DNA of 64,000 nt from Callaeas wilsoni (GCA_013398955.1 VWPU01009396.1:62001-126000), one strand, 5' to 3'. Shown: positions 49,032-63,000, numbered from the stretch's first letter. The notes: generated by a model from the letters alone, not told the origin. Program-made: numbers and translations.

Positions 49032-49095
49032 CTTTTGTTTGGCTTGAGTTTTGTTTGGTTGGTTTTGGGGTTGGGGATGTTTTTAGTATTTTTGG
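49032..49095. repeat. T/G-rich low-complexity run
   Basis: Runs of ttttg, ttgg and ggggttgggg (gttttgtttggttggttttg, gggttggggatg). It reads C/A-rich on the transcript strand. No element is recognised. Confidence 0.75.
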
Positions 49096-52000
49096 TTATT
49101 TCAAATGGTTGTGACCTGTTAAAAAGCAGAACTTTAGAGGAGGATGTTCCTTAGCTGCTTGTATTCACAGGATGGCTGTAAGTAACGTGTACTCTCGGGA
49201 ATCACAACTTTGCAAGTTTAACTGAAGCTCGTGGTTCAATACAAAGTTTACTTTGAATGAGAAAATGTCCGTCCCTTCTATCAGGGATGCTGCACACTGA
49301 AATGAGTACTTTTCAAACCTCTTAACAAATGCAGATTGTCTCCTGAGTTCCTAATGAAACCGAGCCAGCAGCACTTGGCCACCTCTGCTGACAAAGCCAG
49401 GGGCCAAATTCCACCCCGAGCTCCTTTCCCGGGAATACAGCACATCTCCTCTGGCTCCTGGAGAGCTGCCCTGTCCAAAATGCAGGTGCAAGGAAATTAT
49501 TCCCCCTCCTCTGAAAGAAGAGGAAAAGCAGGAGCCACCAGGCTGGAGGCACCAATGTCCACCTCGCCAGGCAGGTGACAGACCCCACTTGTCCCCAGCT
49601 GGCAGAGCACGGTTTTCCTATTTCTAACACACTAATATTTAACAGAATAAAACTCTGAATAAGTAAAAGAAGCAACTCAGTCTCATATTATGGCAGAGCT
49701 AATTAACAGCTTTACACCCCACTCTGAGCCTTTCCTCCTCTTCCCAGACACCTATTCCCTTGTGCTGCTCTGTCACCCCTCTGATGGCATTAAAGCTGAT
49801 TATTTTAACCATTTCAGATAACCAACAGGGTCTTGCAAATCTATTGCCTTTTAAAAAAACACCGGCACGCTCAGTCTAACAAAAATGACAGCGATCATGC
49901 TATTCCTTCTTGTGCCATGTTTTACTGAGTGATTTTATTGCACATCAATACAGGGCTCCCTTCCACCTCTGTCTCCCACTTGCCCTGCCAAGAGGATGTT
50001 CCTGTCAAGCAGAGATTGACAGTTCTTCTGGTCATTTTTATTCCTTCTGGAATAATGTCACAATGTACTTGAGAAACTTCTGTCCCAAGATTTTCAAGGC
50101 TAATTATAGCCTGGGTTGCAACCCATGACACTTTCAAAATTCTTGTACAAAACCAGTTTTGGAATAAGTATGCTTTTTTCCTTGTTCCTTAGTGACCTTT
50201 AATGCATGTATTAAAGATCACTTTAATCATTCTTCTTTCCTTAAATTATAGAAGCCAGAATCTGGCATTTCAGTTCCTCCAGCTACAGCAACACTTCTTC
50301 CCTATTTCTCTCTTTCCATATAACATTATAGGGCAAAGAAGTCATTTTACCACACCATTTTCATGAGTGCTTAGAGAGCACTGCTTTTCTTTCTTTTTTA
50401 TGTCCCCTGTAGAATATTTTTCACATCCAGCTCCAGCACATGGGCTTATGTTTTACACGGTGTTTGTAGTGACTGCTTTGCAATTACCAAACTCTACCAG
50501 GCTTCCTTATTAAGTTCCCATTCTGAGAGCAGTCACTGGAAATTTCCTGAAGTTCAGGAATTTCTCGGCCCTGTTTCCAGCAAACACATACTAATTTACC
50601 ATTTCACACCACAATACCTGCACTAGCAGAGAAACAATATGAAATTTAGTGATCTTGTGATTCTGAGTCTGAAAGTTAAGAATCCTGTACATTTTAATAA
50701 CAAGAACCTAGTGAACTAGCTAAGTGAAAAATTAAATCCATGGAGGTAAATGCATTAAATGTCAAAATTAACCCATGAAAAATAATTCTGCCTCTCCCTG
50801 ATCCACAACAAAACTGGTATCACATCTTTCACATGTGGCACTTCTCAGGAAGTAAATCTATGGAGCAAGAGGTGTGACAGAATGAAAAGGAGAGATAATT
50901 AAAGGGCAAATTGGTCTGCTTTGCTAAAACAAATGACCCAGGGCTTGCTGACCTTGGCTGGGACCCAAGGGTTTGCATTTTCACATGGATGAGCAGCTGT
51001 TCCGGAACAATTTCCTCAATGAAACAAGCACAAACAGGCTCCCTGTCAGGCACACGTGTCTTCTCCCTCCACTTGGTTATTCTCAAAGCAGCTTACGGAC
51101 TAAACAAGGTGATGACAAGGAAAAAAAAAGCAAAAAAAACCTGGATCCTTCCATTCATCTTCTTTCCTCTGCAGCAGAGTTGTGGTGAGCATTTTTCCCA
51201 GCCTCTTGGCCACAGCCTAGAACTCTTTGTTAGCACAAGCAAACTTGAGCGTATCAGAGCCATTTCGTAAAAACCTTTAAAACAGGATGTAAAGAGCTTT
51301 CACATACGAGTATCACCACAATTTTGAACTGCACTGTCACCTAGACAAGAGCTAATTCGGCCACTAATTTAACTCTGCTCACGTACAGTACAAGGCAGAG
51401 TTAACTCCCAGGTGTCTACATAAGTTCCTAGGACACAGGGTCTTAGATGTGCTGCTGATCAAGATCTAAACACTTTGTCCTTAGATCAGTGTGAATTTGT
51501 AGATTAAAGCAGCTCCACGTTAGAGAGAAAAGGAGTAGCTTTAACAATATTAAGTGCTTGAAGGGATGACAGCTTTAAAAAATACCTTTGGAGAAGTCTG
51601 AAATGGCAGGAAAAAGTCTCACTCATGCTGCATTCAACCTGCCAATGGCAGGGTACTAAAAGGTGCTAAAATGTTAGCCATAACCCTGTGCTTTGATAAA
51701 TGCTAAGAAACGTGCCCAGCACTTGGCCATCCCATGGCACCAGCTCATGCCTGAAACAGGCAGCAGGCAGAGTTTTATCCTGCTTATCCCTACAGATTTG
51801 TCAATATTTTTAAGACAACCTCATCTACACAGCAAGATGTGAATGAAAGGATGCCTGCCACACACCCATTCAGGTTCTGGCACCTCAACTGCTTATTTTC
51901 TATTCGGATCACAGTTTAGTAGTTTGAAGTAATTCCTTCACCTTTGAAGAGTACAAAATCATTACCAAACCCCTCAAGTTTAAAAGAAATGGCTCCACGA

Positions 52001-54149
52001 ATTTCAAATTATCTTGGATCCTGCAACAAATGACTATTTAAATGCAAATGGAATGTCTAAAAGAAAAAAAAATATCAGCCTGAGAAATCCTGCAGGTGCA
52101 TGGCTTAACCACTGAGCACAGTCACCTTTGTACGTGCAAACGCAGGCTTTGACAGAGGAGACTGAAGCACTTTTGATGTAGGTAACACACACTTCTTGAA
52201 CTCCTTTGTGACTTCTATGACCAGTTCATGCTCTTTCTAAATCCCAGGACTAGATTAAGGAGAGGTTAAAAATGTAACAGTTCTTTACTCACTCTCACAG
52301 AAATTCGATTTGCCATAAATATAATTAAAAATAAGATGCCAAAGCAATGCAAGTTATAAAAAACACATTGGCGTCTCTGAGTTTCAGTGCACGATCGTTA
52401 TGAACACCAAACTGCAATCCCCAAACGCTGGAAGGACACGTTCAGCCCTTGGACTCTTCAGCCACAGACCCGACAGCACCGGCCACGCTCCAGCCCGGGT
52501 TTGACTGATGCTCTCAACATGTGCAAGCTCACCCAACCAAACACCCAACCGAACTGCTCAGAAATCCGTGCCAAACGCATCCAGCAGACAGCTCCTGGAG
52601 CATTTTCTGGCTTATTTACACGACAGCACCTTGGCTGTTTACACTGGAGCCTCTTGAAAGCCGTCTGCGTTAGCGGTGCTTGCTGCTTGACCTGCTGCAC
52701 ACAGCGGGAGGCTCCAGCACGTCCAATCCGGAGTTAAACAACAGCACCCCACGCTTTCATGTCAGAACCACAAGATTCCTACTCAGCAGCGTGCTGGTTT
52801 GCAGTGTGTGTCTCCCAGATGTTGTATTCTGGTTTGGGGCATATTCTAGCAATAATACAGTAACCTGTAAAAACAGGAAATTAACTAAAACCTGTCAGTT
52901 GCCCTGAACATGCCCTGTCCAAAGCTATCACAGTACTACAGCAGGCACACAGCAGCACTACGCTTCAGCCGAATTCTGAGAGGAAGTCAGGTTAAACGCT
53001 CACTTCTGTCCACCACAGAACTATGAATTAATAACTTTTCAAGCATCAAACGTTTGTTGTTTCAAACATGACATGGTTTGAATTTGGAGGTACTCATCCT
53101 GAGAGCATGAGGAGTTGTCCTGCTCCTCACCTGCCATCCTGCACCCTGGTTTTTGGGTTCACCGCACTTCACTAATTTAACAGGCAGAGAAGAGGCCAGA
53201 CAAGGTCTGCAGGCTGTTTAGCAGCCTGGCACCACTTCCCCTGGTGCACCCAACAGCTTCTCCTCCTGCCGTGGGGCTGGAAGGGAAGGAGAAAGCACCT
53301 GGGGACAAGGACCCGGTCTCAGAGCGCACAGCTATCCCACACCACTGACGGAACACCAGTGACCACACTCTGCAGTGACAACATTTGAATTTACACATTA
53401 TGAGAAACTTGGACAATCTAAAGCTCACCAAAGTCTTTCAAATAGGTTAGACAAGTAAACTTGTTCAGCCACAGAGAATGGAGCTGGACAAGGTGGATTT
53501 TTCAGGTCTCTTGCTGTTCTTCAACATTCCCAGGTGAGTCTTCTTTCTTTTTTGAACTAGACCCATGTATCTATCACTCCAGAGTTTTCATTTACAGGCA
53601 ACATTTTGGAGTGGAACATTTTTTGTTGTTGTTTTGAACAGAAACGGAGTATTTTCCTGTCCTAATCTGAACAAACAAGTCAGAGTCTTGCTAAAATAAA
53701 CCCTTTCTGATGGTTGGCTCACCAGTCGCTACTGCAAAAACACTTGCAAAGAGTATGTTGCAATACTTCAAGCATTGAAAATAAGCATATTCCCATGGCA
53801 ATTCACCAGATGGGCTACAGATTGTAAATCATAACTGTCTAGACTGAAACACAAGAGACAAACATCTGTCTAAAATCAGTTGACTTGAATGGCAAATACT
53901 GTTAAATAAATTAGGACTACTTTGGAAACAAAGAGAACAACCAACTACTTGAAAACATCTGAAATTAATCCATTAGCACACAAGCCACAACAAAATAACC
54001 TGAAACTGGAGAGGCATTCATTTCGTGAGGAATACTAGCCCAAGATGACATCCTGCCATCTGAGGCAGGAGCACAAAAGCGTTTCAGTGACCCAGCACCA
54101 CGTTACCCCACAAAGACTCACGAATCCATCCCCAGAACATCTGGCTGGA

Positions 54150-54265
54150 GCAGGGTTGTTATTCTCCTCGCTTCACAAGTGAAACTGTGGGACAAAGTAA
54201 TGAAATGCCTGATGCAGGGTCACACAGGAAGTTTGTGGGAATGTAACTGGACACAAACCCAGAAT
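54150..54265 (-). mobile_element. Probable ancient MIR-type (CORE-SINE) relic
   Basis: The plus strand reads gaaactgtgggacaaagtaa, then gcagggtcacacaggaagt, ttgtgggaatgtaactgg and acacaaacccag. This follows the order and spacing of the reverse-complement MIR core (gaaactgaggcacagagagg, aaggtcacacagctagtaag, tggcagagccgggattcg, aacccag). It would be a deeply diverged, amniote-age SINE, sense on the minus strand. The limits are approximate. Confidence 0.65.
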
Positions 54266-57249
54266 AGGATTTAGGTCATACAGCAATACTTAAGCCTGAC
54301 TAAAACTTCAGACTGCTAAAAAACTGTAAGGCATCGCAGAAAAATACTCTAACAACATAAGTCTTCTTCGTATCTACCATCTTCTTTTTCCTTTGCATAA
54401 CCCTTTGTTTTATGACAGAAATATGCCAGAATGTCCACAGATAAACAAAGAGAACAGCACTACCAAGAAATGTGTGAGAGAAGAAACTTTCCACAGAAAA
54501 CTGCAGCCTGTCCCTTGCAAGAGAGTAAAGGAGACCACAAAGCTGAATTCAGGAAAGGGGAAAACCCATCAAGTAACTAATGCCAACCCGCACAAATGAT
54601 GAGAGAGCTCTGTCAGCATCAGGCTTCACTTTAGCATCAAAAAATCTCATTTATGAAGGTTTTGCACTGCTAAAGCTTTGAACAGCAAAAGGAAGATTAG
54701 GACCCTCCAGCTCAGCTTCCCAACAGAACTATATAACCAGTGCACTAACTTTTGAGCAGAACTCAGTGGTTTTAAGGGAAACAGATGTCCTGAAATGAGA
54801 ATTATTTTACTTCTGCACCAGTTATCAACAGCATTGCCATTTGCATACAATATGACACCATTTGCCTGAAAGACAAACAACAAGCCATGAGAACATCACT
54901 GAAAATGTTGCTTTTCCCTTTTCAATTTTGAGACAGCTCTTCAACACATTCTAGTGATGTAAATGCTTTTTGGGGAGTGTGTGTGTGCATGTGTCAGCTT
55001 TCAGCCACATTTATAAAAGGGCATTCACTTGCAAAAGTTTTGTTCTCTGTAACAGGTTTATACAAATACTGAACACTCATCTCTGAGCACAACTCCATCA
55101 AAGGCAGCAATAATTATACAACACCACTTTCCTGCAACAGTAGAAGAAAATGCTCCAATTATTCATAATATAATTATTGCATTCCCATGGCAACACCAGA
55201 AGGACTGTACAATCAGCAACAGACCCAAACCTGGCCAACAATGAAGTTACACAGAACATTCTCTTCCACCTGCCCCAAACAAGGCAGCAATTAGGTGATG
55301 GCTATTCTTTACCTGTCCACCCACAGGGAGAAATATCAGCCAGCCAGTGAAAACTGAACTAAACCAAACCTCCAACCCTCCCTCCCCACCAGCACTGCCA
55401 CAGTGCCACCCATCACCATCACAGGGCTGACAAGTTTTGTTTGTGACATGTTTTGGATCCTGAACTTCAGTGAATCATCTGAAAGCCTCTGTTTGAATGT
55501 GTTCATCAAAAACACAGCAATTAATACCCACCTGTCACAAACAAGCACTCTTTATCATGTGAGGGTGGGGAGGGAATGAGAATCATCAACACTGGTGATC
55601 TCAGGTACGTGTTGGGGTATTTTGTGAGGCTGTGGTGAACTGCCATCTCCCTAGAGTAAAAGCACATTTCATATATACATAATATATACTTATTTTTCAT
55701 TCATACATTTATATTCACTAAGTATTAAAACCAAATTTCACTATATATTAATATTCTCTGTCCCTCTGTTGTGAGTTCTATTACAGTACTGCACTTACAC
55801 CAGAATTAATGAAGAAAAAAAATGCAAGCTAAAATGTAAAGTGTGACACTCCGCACAGGGCTTACAGATGCTGTTGGTGAGCCCAGGGCTTTCCCAGCTG
55901 AGGTTTGCTCACACCTGGAGATGGCAGAGCCATCTCCTTCTTCCTTCACAGGGGTTTCACAATCCTGAAGCAGCTCATAAAGAATCAAAAAATTAAAAGC
56001 TACATATTAAGTCTCAACCAGAGCACTGTTCTCCTGGATCAGAGTGCAGCAGACAAGTATTTACCTGAAACAGGGAGCTGCTGGAGCACCAGCTCTACCT
56101 GAGCCTCTCCTGACTGATGCTGCTTCTTCAGCATCTCCAGTGACTGAAGCTCCATGAAATCCCCAGCCTGGGTCTTCCATTGCCTACCTGCCTTTGCATT
56201 GAAACGTGTCCAACTTGCACTTTTCCTTTAACATTTTTCACTTCTTCACTCTCCACTCATAACAGAGGAGCCTTGTTATTTCCTTTCCAACAACCTTTCC
56301 TGAAATCCCTCACTGCCCCATCTCCCTCGAGCTTGCCCTTCCATAGCCCAAATAAAACCCACTTTCCAAGCTTTTCTCACAGCTCATGTTCACAGAGCCC
56401 CAATTCTCTTGGCTGCTGGTCTGAACCTCTGGCAGTCGTGCCAGGCCTAAAGGAAGATGCTCAAATCCCACCTGAGAGCCACTTGAATCCCAGCGAGGTA
56501 CAGGAAGCTGGTTATGCTGACTCTGGTTCCTCTTGACGGCTTCGACTCCAGCAGACTCTTCCTCAGCTACAGGGTGGCTGTCCCAGAAAGGCACTAACTC
56601 AGTTTTCCACATCCTGCTCTCATTTATAAACACTCAAGGTGAGAGGAAGGCTGTGAGTCACCAGGTTATGCTTGAAGGGCCCTGTCATCCTTCCCTCGTG
56701 TTCACTTCATCTCTCATATTTCTAAGCTGAGCCTCTGCGCGGAGCACGTTAGTTGAGTTGTGTTTAAAATATGCCTCTGGGCTACCGACAGCATTGCATC
56801 CTTCAAAAAATAAGCCATAAATTCTTATTTTCCCATGTCTCCAGATAAAAAAAAAAAAAAATCCTAGCACACAGCACGATGTAACGGGGAGAGTGAGACT
56901 CTGCCCTTTCTATATAAATTAACTGCCGGTGAGAACCAAATATCATGTAATTAACTAAATTATTCTAATTATTCAAATAACACTCCTAACCGGAACAGTT
57001 CTAGGACGGTTTCTCCACAGCACGTTTGAAATACTCTGAATTTTCAGGTGCAATAAAGAGAGTTTCTTGTTGGCTATAGCAACTGTGAAACTAATTTAAT
57101 ACCCAAAACATTCATCATGCAGCTTGGTAGAGATTAAAAGCCCCCTGTCCGTCCTCCAGGGAATGAGCATTTCAACCGGCCATCACTCTTCAGCGCTTAT
57201 GAAAAAGTTTCCAAACACGCGAGTGAAATGTTTTACTTTCAGTGTTCTC

Positions 57250-57430
57250 AGGTCTTCGGCGTCTCCGTCCCAGCAGAGGAAGAAAAGCCGCGCCTTGCCG
57301 GGGGCTGCCCCGGCTCCGGAGGCTCCATGGGCGCAGTGGCGTTGGAATAATCCCATTTCTGGGGCCCTTCCCAGGCTAAGGAGGTTCCCAGAGGGATTAC
57401 CCACACAGCGGAGGAGCCCGCCATGACAAC
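57250..57430. other. CpG-containing GC-rich patch in the upstream intron
   Basis: About 180 nt with clustered CpG (ggtcttcggcgtctccgtcc, gccgcgccttgccggg, ccccggctccgg, gcgcagtggcgttgg) stand out from AT-rich surroundings. Open frames exist on both strands but share no family I recognise. A regulatory element or an unannotated alternative exon is possible but not shown. Confidence 0.4.
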
Positions 57431-57822
57431 TCCACCCGCAGGGCCTGGAATTTGCAGAAAGGAGCAGGGTGCGGGAAGAAGGGATTTAGCCACTTCACAA
57501 CTATTCAAGGAATGCTCTTGATTTCCTCTTAACAACCTAAGGATGAAAAACTGTCTTCTGAATTATTTGAATTTCTACTTCAGCTCCGTTGTTGGGATCT
57601 AACATCTCAGTTAGTAAAGGAAGTGAGGAGTCCAAAGGGAAGGGAGGGGAAGCGGCAGCTAAGAAAATGTGGGTAGTGCGTTATTAAAAAAAAAACCTCC
57701 AAATTTCAAAAGGTAAAATTCTAAAACTTATCTTTGGTCATTGTGGTTTGCACATGCAAACAAGTGCAAGGACTGTGTGTGCCCTGACAGAAACACGGAG
57801 TGCAGCAGCCTTAATTTAACCT

Positions 57823-57966
57823 TAGAATCACAGAATGGTTTGGAATAGAATGGACCTTTAAAGGCCATCCAGTTCCACCCCCTGCCATGGGCAGGGACAC
57901 CTTCAAATAGACTAGGTTGCTTCAAATGCCATCCAGCCTGGCCTTGAACACTTCCAGGGTTGGGAT
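57823..57966 (-). mobile_element. CR1 LINE 3' tail, about 144 bp
   Basis: Starts 'tagaatcacagaatggtttg' and continues with the ggacctttaaaggccatccag and catgggcagggacacctt blocks, ending near 'ttgaacacttccagggttgg'. This is the reverse complement of the CR1 3' end, heavily 5'-truncated as is usual for CR1. It is sense on the minus strand, like the CR1 at 34009, and shares with it the same encoded GSVQGQAGW phrase. Confidence 0.92.
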
Positions 57967-60900
57967 AATCTAACTGATTAAAACACAAATCTCACCCATC
58001 TTGTTTCATTTAATTTATTTTTGAGCAATAAAAAAAATTAAAGAAAATCCTTCTTCCTAGCATTTCTGTACCTAAACAACTAGCCACCTTTGATGTAGGT
58101 AGAAACCATAAATTCTCTTCAAAACCTCTCGAGTTTGAATGGTGTTTCTAAGTCCTCAAAAACTTCATACAGGTATAATTGTGCAACTTGAGCACTGCAC
58201 CCACAACCAAAGTGCTTCACTCTCATAAGAGGGAAGATTCCACAGGCATGTTCTTCCTGTTCTTTCTCCTCACTTCCACTCAAGCAGTGAACAGCATTTT
58301 TTTTATTTCTAAAGCATTTCATTGACCAGGCAGCACTGCCATCAACAGCAGTGCTGATGAAGGGAGACAGGAATACCTGAAGTCAGAGTTGCTGCACATC
58401 CAACACTATCTAACAGGGAGCAAAACAACTCACTGGGTCGTACAAGTTTGTGCATTAGCCCTCCCAGCACACAATTAAAAAAAATAAAATAACAAAAACA
58501 ATTTGTCCTGGTGACTCAGAGTCTCCACGGCTCGAAGAAAGCCCTGTTTCTGTAACACTGCATCATGCTGGCTTCAGATCTATTCTCATGGGGCTCAGGC
58601 TCGTGACTCAACTGTTTTCCCCTGTATTTGCTCATGCAGTTGCCCATCAAGAAGTTACTGAAATCTGCACGCATCATAAGGTCTGGCTGAGAAGAAAATA
58701 ATCTAGAGAAATTAGTATCACTGGAAAATATAAAAAACCCAATATCATTTTTATTTTCTTTGGAAGCCCAGAAATTAACACTCACCAACCTTTGTGGTTA
58801 AAGACTGCCTTGTTTACCTCAAGCCTTTCTGATGTTAAGATGTTCAGCAACTGATTTGGAAATCTCAGGAAAAAAGCATTCTGGAGAAACACGTCATGCA
58901 CTGGCTGCTTTATTTGCTGGGAGTGCTTAACAGGTTCATTTCATTATGTTAAACTCAGAGCAGTTTCACTCAACTTCTACCTGATTTCTAAGTCTGCTGT
59001 GCTTTTATTTCAGACCTAGAAATGGGCTTCTGGCCATAAAGATGATGCATTCAGAAAAAACTACTTCATGTCACAGACACGTATGTCTGCAGTAAGCTTC
59101 TTGTCTTTATTTGCAGCATCCCTAAAGACCTAATACAGTGATATTTTCCAAAGCAAGGAGTTCAAGTTTTGACCATGAGCTTCTCATCTCCTTTTCTTTC
59201 TGCTCCTTTCTGTGCACACTCTCTGGTATCACACTCCTGATGCTGCATTTTATGTCCAGGTTACCCCAGCCTTGGAAGGCAAACAAGCCTTTGGTTTGCA
59301 GGCAACGACACTGTCCACCAGAGAATCTGAACATGAGACATTAAATACCTTCTGCTGAACCCTAGACATGAGCTGGCAGAACAGCCTGGCACAACAGAAT
59401 CACAGTCACCTCATTTATTCACCAAGAGAAAGCTGAGCATCAAAAATTACCTCTTGCACAAAACAGCATTAAAGAACCTCAAAACCCCATCACACATGAC
59501 CTTGTAAGCTCTAATACTCCCTTTACAGGAGACCACAGCAAAGAAGAGAAGCTACCAGACAGCAAGAAAAGGAATTAGGAAAAGAAATAAATTGTAGTGA
59601 TGCTCATCTCTCTAACTACTAAATCACTCTCCCTCAATACCTAAGACCCAATAAGTCATATAACAACCCAGAGTCACAGTGAAAGAAAACAACAAAAAAT
59701 TCTCTGAAAAATGTAGTTTGTCACTTCACATTTTGCCCTGCATCTGAGTTACATTAAATCAATATAGTTTACATTAGGAAAAATATCTTTTCTAAAAACT
59801 TTGCTGGGTCAGTGCAATAGAAATACTGTTCCACACCACCTGTTTTATATATTCCCCCTCCTTTCTTTCTCTAATTTCTACATATCTCTGCACAGTTATA
59901 CACAAACTTGTCATACATGAACTAATTCTAAAAATTACAGTCAAAATTATAGTAAGCATTTATGCTGTAATACATGTAATAATTCTGAAAAAATTAAGAA
60001 CAGTGAAATTTTAACCCATAAATTTGTGGTCATAGCTAATTTTTATCTATCCCACGCAATATACTCTAGCCACACCTAAGTGAAATCCCAGAGAACGCAA
60101 AATGCCCCACAATGATCCACTTAGGAAAATGTTTACGTGACTGGATGCACAGCAAAATGTTCATTTTCCAACATTCATCCAAACCTAAGGATATCACTAT
60201 GCCAAATCAGTAAGCAGCAAGTTTTAAGCAAGCTGAAATCATTTCCAACCGAGCTTTTCCTACAGAAAACGCAAATTTGCCAGAACTAAACTATATTTCA
60301 CGGAAAACTCCAGTACCACTCTGATGAGAATTGGGTGGGCTTTTCAAGTGACATTCAGCAGCTGCTGTGGAATCTTTCCCTGTATCCACCAAGAATTCAA
60401 AGTCCTGACAAGCTAAAGATGCTTTGAGGATCTTCCTGCACCTACTACAGCAAACTTGTGGCCAGCTGGGGGTTAGTCTGGGCTGCACTGCCCCAGGTTC
60501 AAGTCTTCTGGTAAAAACACATTATGCTTTTGTGTGTCAAACAGAGAAACACAACTTGGCACAATACGTGGTACCACAGTCTTTCCAGCTGCTACCAGAG
60601 CCAGGCAAGGCAGCAGCCACAGCTGGAGCCCACCAGTCTGACCAGTGTTTGCTGGTGCTACAACATCTCTGGGGATAATTCCTACACTGGCACGCTCAGC
60701 TTTCAAGCTCAGCCCATTCTTCCTACAAAGATCAGGTCCAAATGAGATTCTGGTAGGATGTGGCCATAACGAAACACTTCCCTAAAGGTTACTCTGCTTT
60801 AGAATTTGGCTTCTGACTATCAAGACATATATGACAAAAGATAAGGGAACATCTGGTAGAAATTGCTGTTGCGATTCAACTTTGCCTGCTTTAATATAAA

Positions 60901-62157
60901 TTTCTTACCATCATGCACTCACAAATATTTTACAATGCAATACACCATACTGATTCCATTAACCAGAGCCATTTACAGGTATTTCATAAAAATGTGCACC
61001 ACATCCGGATATTTTATCAGCATCACATAGTACAGCAAACTACACAAACCTCAGAGAGTGAATAACTTCCACATACAATTTATAATATACTGTGAAGAGC
61101 TTATAAACACTCCTAGGTGGTTAATTTTTTTTTTTTTTAAATGTTTTCTTGCTATAAATGATTGACTATAGTGTATGTCAATACTGCCTGGAGAATGAGC
61201 TGTCACTATAGAAACAGTGACAGCAGTGAAGTCCTTCCTCCCTCTCCTGCACACCAAAGTCCCGGAACAAACACATTCTTGTTATTTCTTAGATAATGTG
61301 TGCACACTGTCAAGTCCTGAGCAAAACTCAGGATTTTTCACTTGGTTTTAAAATGCGTATTTTATTTCCAGTCTTCACAACAGCTTTTCCTTCCATGTAA
61401 AAAGCTCCCCCACTCTGGAATCGCAAAATTGCTTGTGAAGCATTCTGAAAACAAAAATAGATGAGCACTGCACTTAAAGGAATTATAATCCATGTTTATT
61501 TAAGTTAGATATAAATATAGTTCGGGAATGGGAGAATGCTGCTTGGGGGAGGGAGGGAGCAAGGGTGAAATTTTGCTTATGCTGCAAAGAGCCTCGAGTT
61601 ACTTCACTGTGTATTATAATTTTCAGATCAATTCACCAAAATCATATCAAGTTATCTACAACCAAATATCACATGCACAGAATTAAGCTTGTATAACATC
61701 CTTTGACTCCAGATAAGCTTGCACAGGTAACGGATCAATTAATGCACATGCTGCGGTGGAATCAGGCCTTACTATGGTAATTTTCCAAAACACAAGTATG
61801 TTTACAAACTACAGCTGAAGGCTTAGAAGACGAAAAGAATCATTTTACAAGCTCTATATTAGTCTCCTAGAAAAGAGCTGGGATGAACTTGCTAGTGACA
61901 GCAAACATTTTTTCAAAATAAACAGAGTGGTATGTTAAAAATGTGCATTTACAATTTTTCCTCCCCCAAGAAATAGCAGATACAGCAACAATTTATTGTG
62001 AAGAAAACGTTTAAATCTAAAAATATAGCAACAACTGGTAAAAATCCCATCCCTTCTTCTTAACTTCCTTCCCTTTCTGAACCCCTGCATTAAGGCAATG
62101 CTCTCAATACGATCGCTGAAGGTTTTTTTGACATTGCAGAAGGCTGAAAGGAATATT

Positions 62158-62173
62158 TCTCTCTCTCTCTCTC
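62158..62173. repeat. (TC)8 microsatellite
   Basis: An uninterrupted TC run directly followed by gcgcattcagagcgcccg, at the edge of the CpG-rich patch that follows. Confidence 0.9.
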
Positions 62174-63000
62174 GCGCATTCAGAGCGCCCGAGCACAAGA
62201 GGAGCTATTCAAGCCGTGATGGAGTGCCTCACAGAGACTGCAATATGTTCCCAGTTGGCAAGCAGGGATCTGTTTGGACAGTGAGCCCAGCCATCCCCTG
62301 GGCAAACAGCAGCATTCCTGGGACGCGGCGCAAGGAGCACTGCGGGCCCTTGTCAGGGCTCTCGCAGCCCGTCAGCTTCGGGCTCCAGAACAAACACCCC
62401 TTTGTGCCCCGCTCACAATTCAACGGGCCTTACAAGAAAAAAGCTGTCTCCCTCCACTCAGCGTTAGGTTGGGATCCAAAAAAATATTCTAAAGCTGGAA
62501 AACAGGGAGGAAATACAGCGGAATTATACTGAAGTGTATCTTTAGTAGCTTAAACTTCTGGACAATATTACAAATCTGCCTTTGGATACTTATCTGGTTC
62601 CTAATGCTATGGCTTTTCGAGTGTTTCTAAAGCAACTAATCACAATCACCAAGTGACAAACAGGCTGCAAGTTAGCAGTGGGTATTAAAAATAAAATACA
62701 CCCTCGGCCAAGGAACAGCAAACTGGAGCTTCTATCCAGTATCAGCAGCCGGCAGTGGGAGCCTTCCCTAGAAATGCCCGGAGAGATTCTGCCTCTCCTG
62801 ATCACATCTGCCTCTCGGGGGGCACAGAGATGTTCACACAGCCTCGCCAGCCTCCTGTCACCCATTCTGGCAGGGGTGAGGCCGGCGAATTGCGGGTTCA
62901 TGCCCGCACTCCCTCCCCTCTGCCCAGCTCGCTGTATCCCTGCAGGAACGCGCCAGGGCTCCGTCCCCATCTGCGGTTATAACATCAGCTCCTGCCGCAG
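62174..63000. other. GC-elevated, CpG-containing stretch in the upstream intron
   Basis: Two denser parts (about 62174-62420 and 62740-62990) contain many CpG pairs (gagcgcccgagc, gggacgcggcgcaag, gcagcccgtcagcttcgg, gaggccggcgaattgcgg). They carry open frames of 119-144 codons on the plus strand and 126 on the minus strand. Frames open on both strands suggest GC content rather than coding. It may be an alternative promoter or first exon region for FNDC3B, but no TATA box, start-site or splice evidence decides this. Confidence 0.35.

Noticed and set aside
62098..62532. 144-codon plus-strand frame in CpG-rich sequence
   Set aside because: No recognisable domain, overlapping frames on both strands, and a (TC)8 repeat in the 5' part. 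It was kept only as a composition observation.
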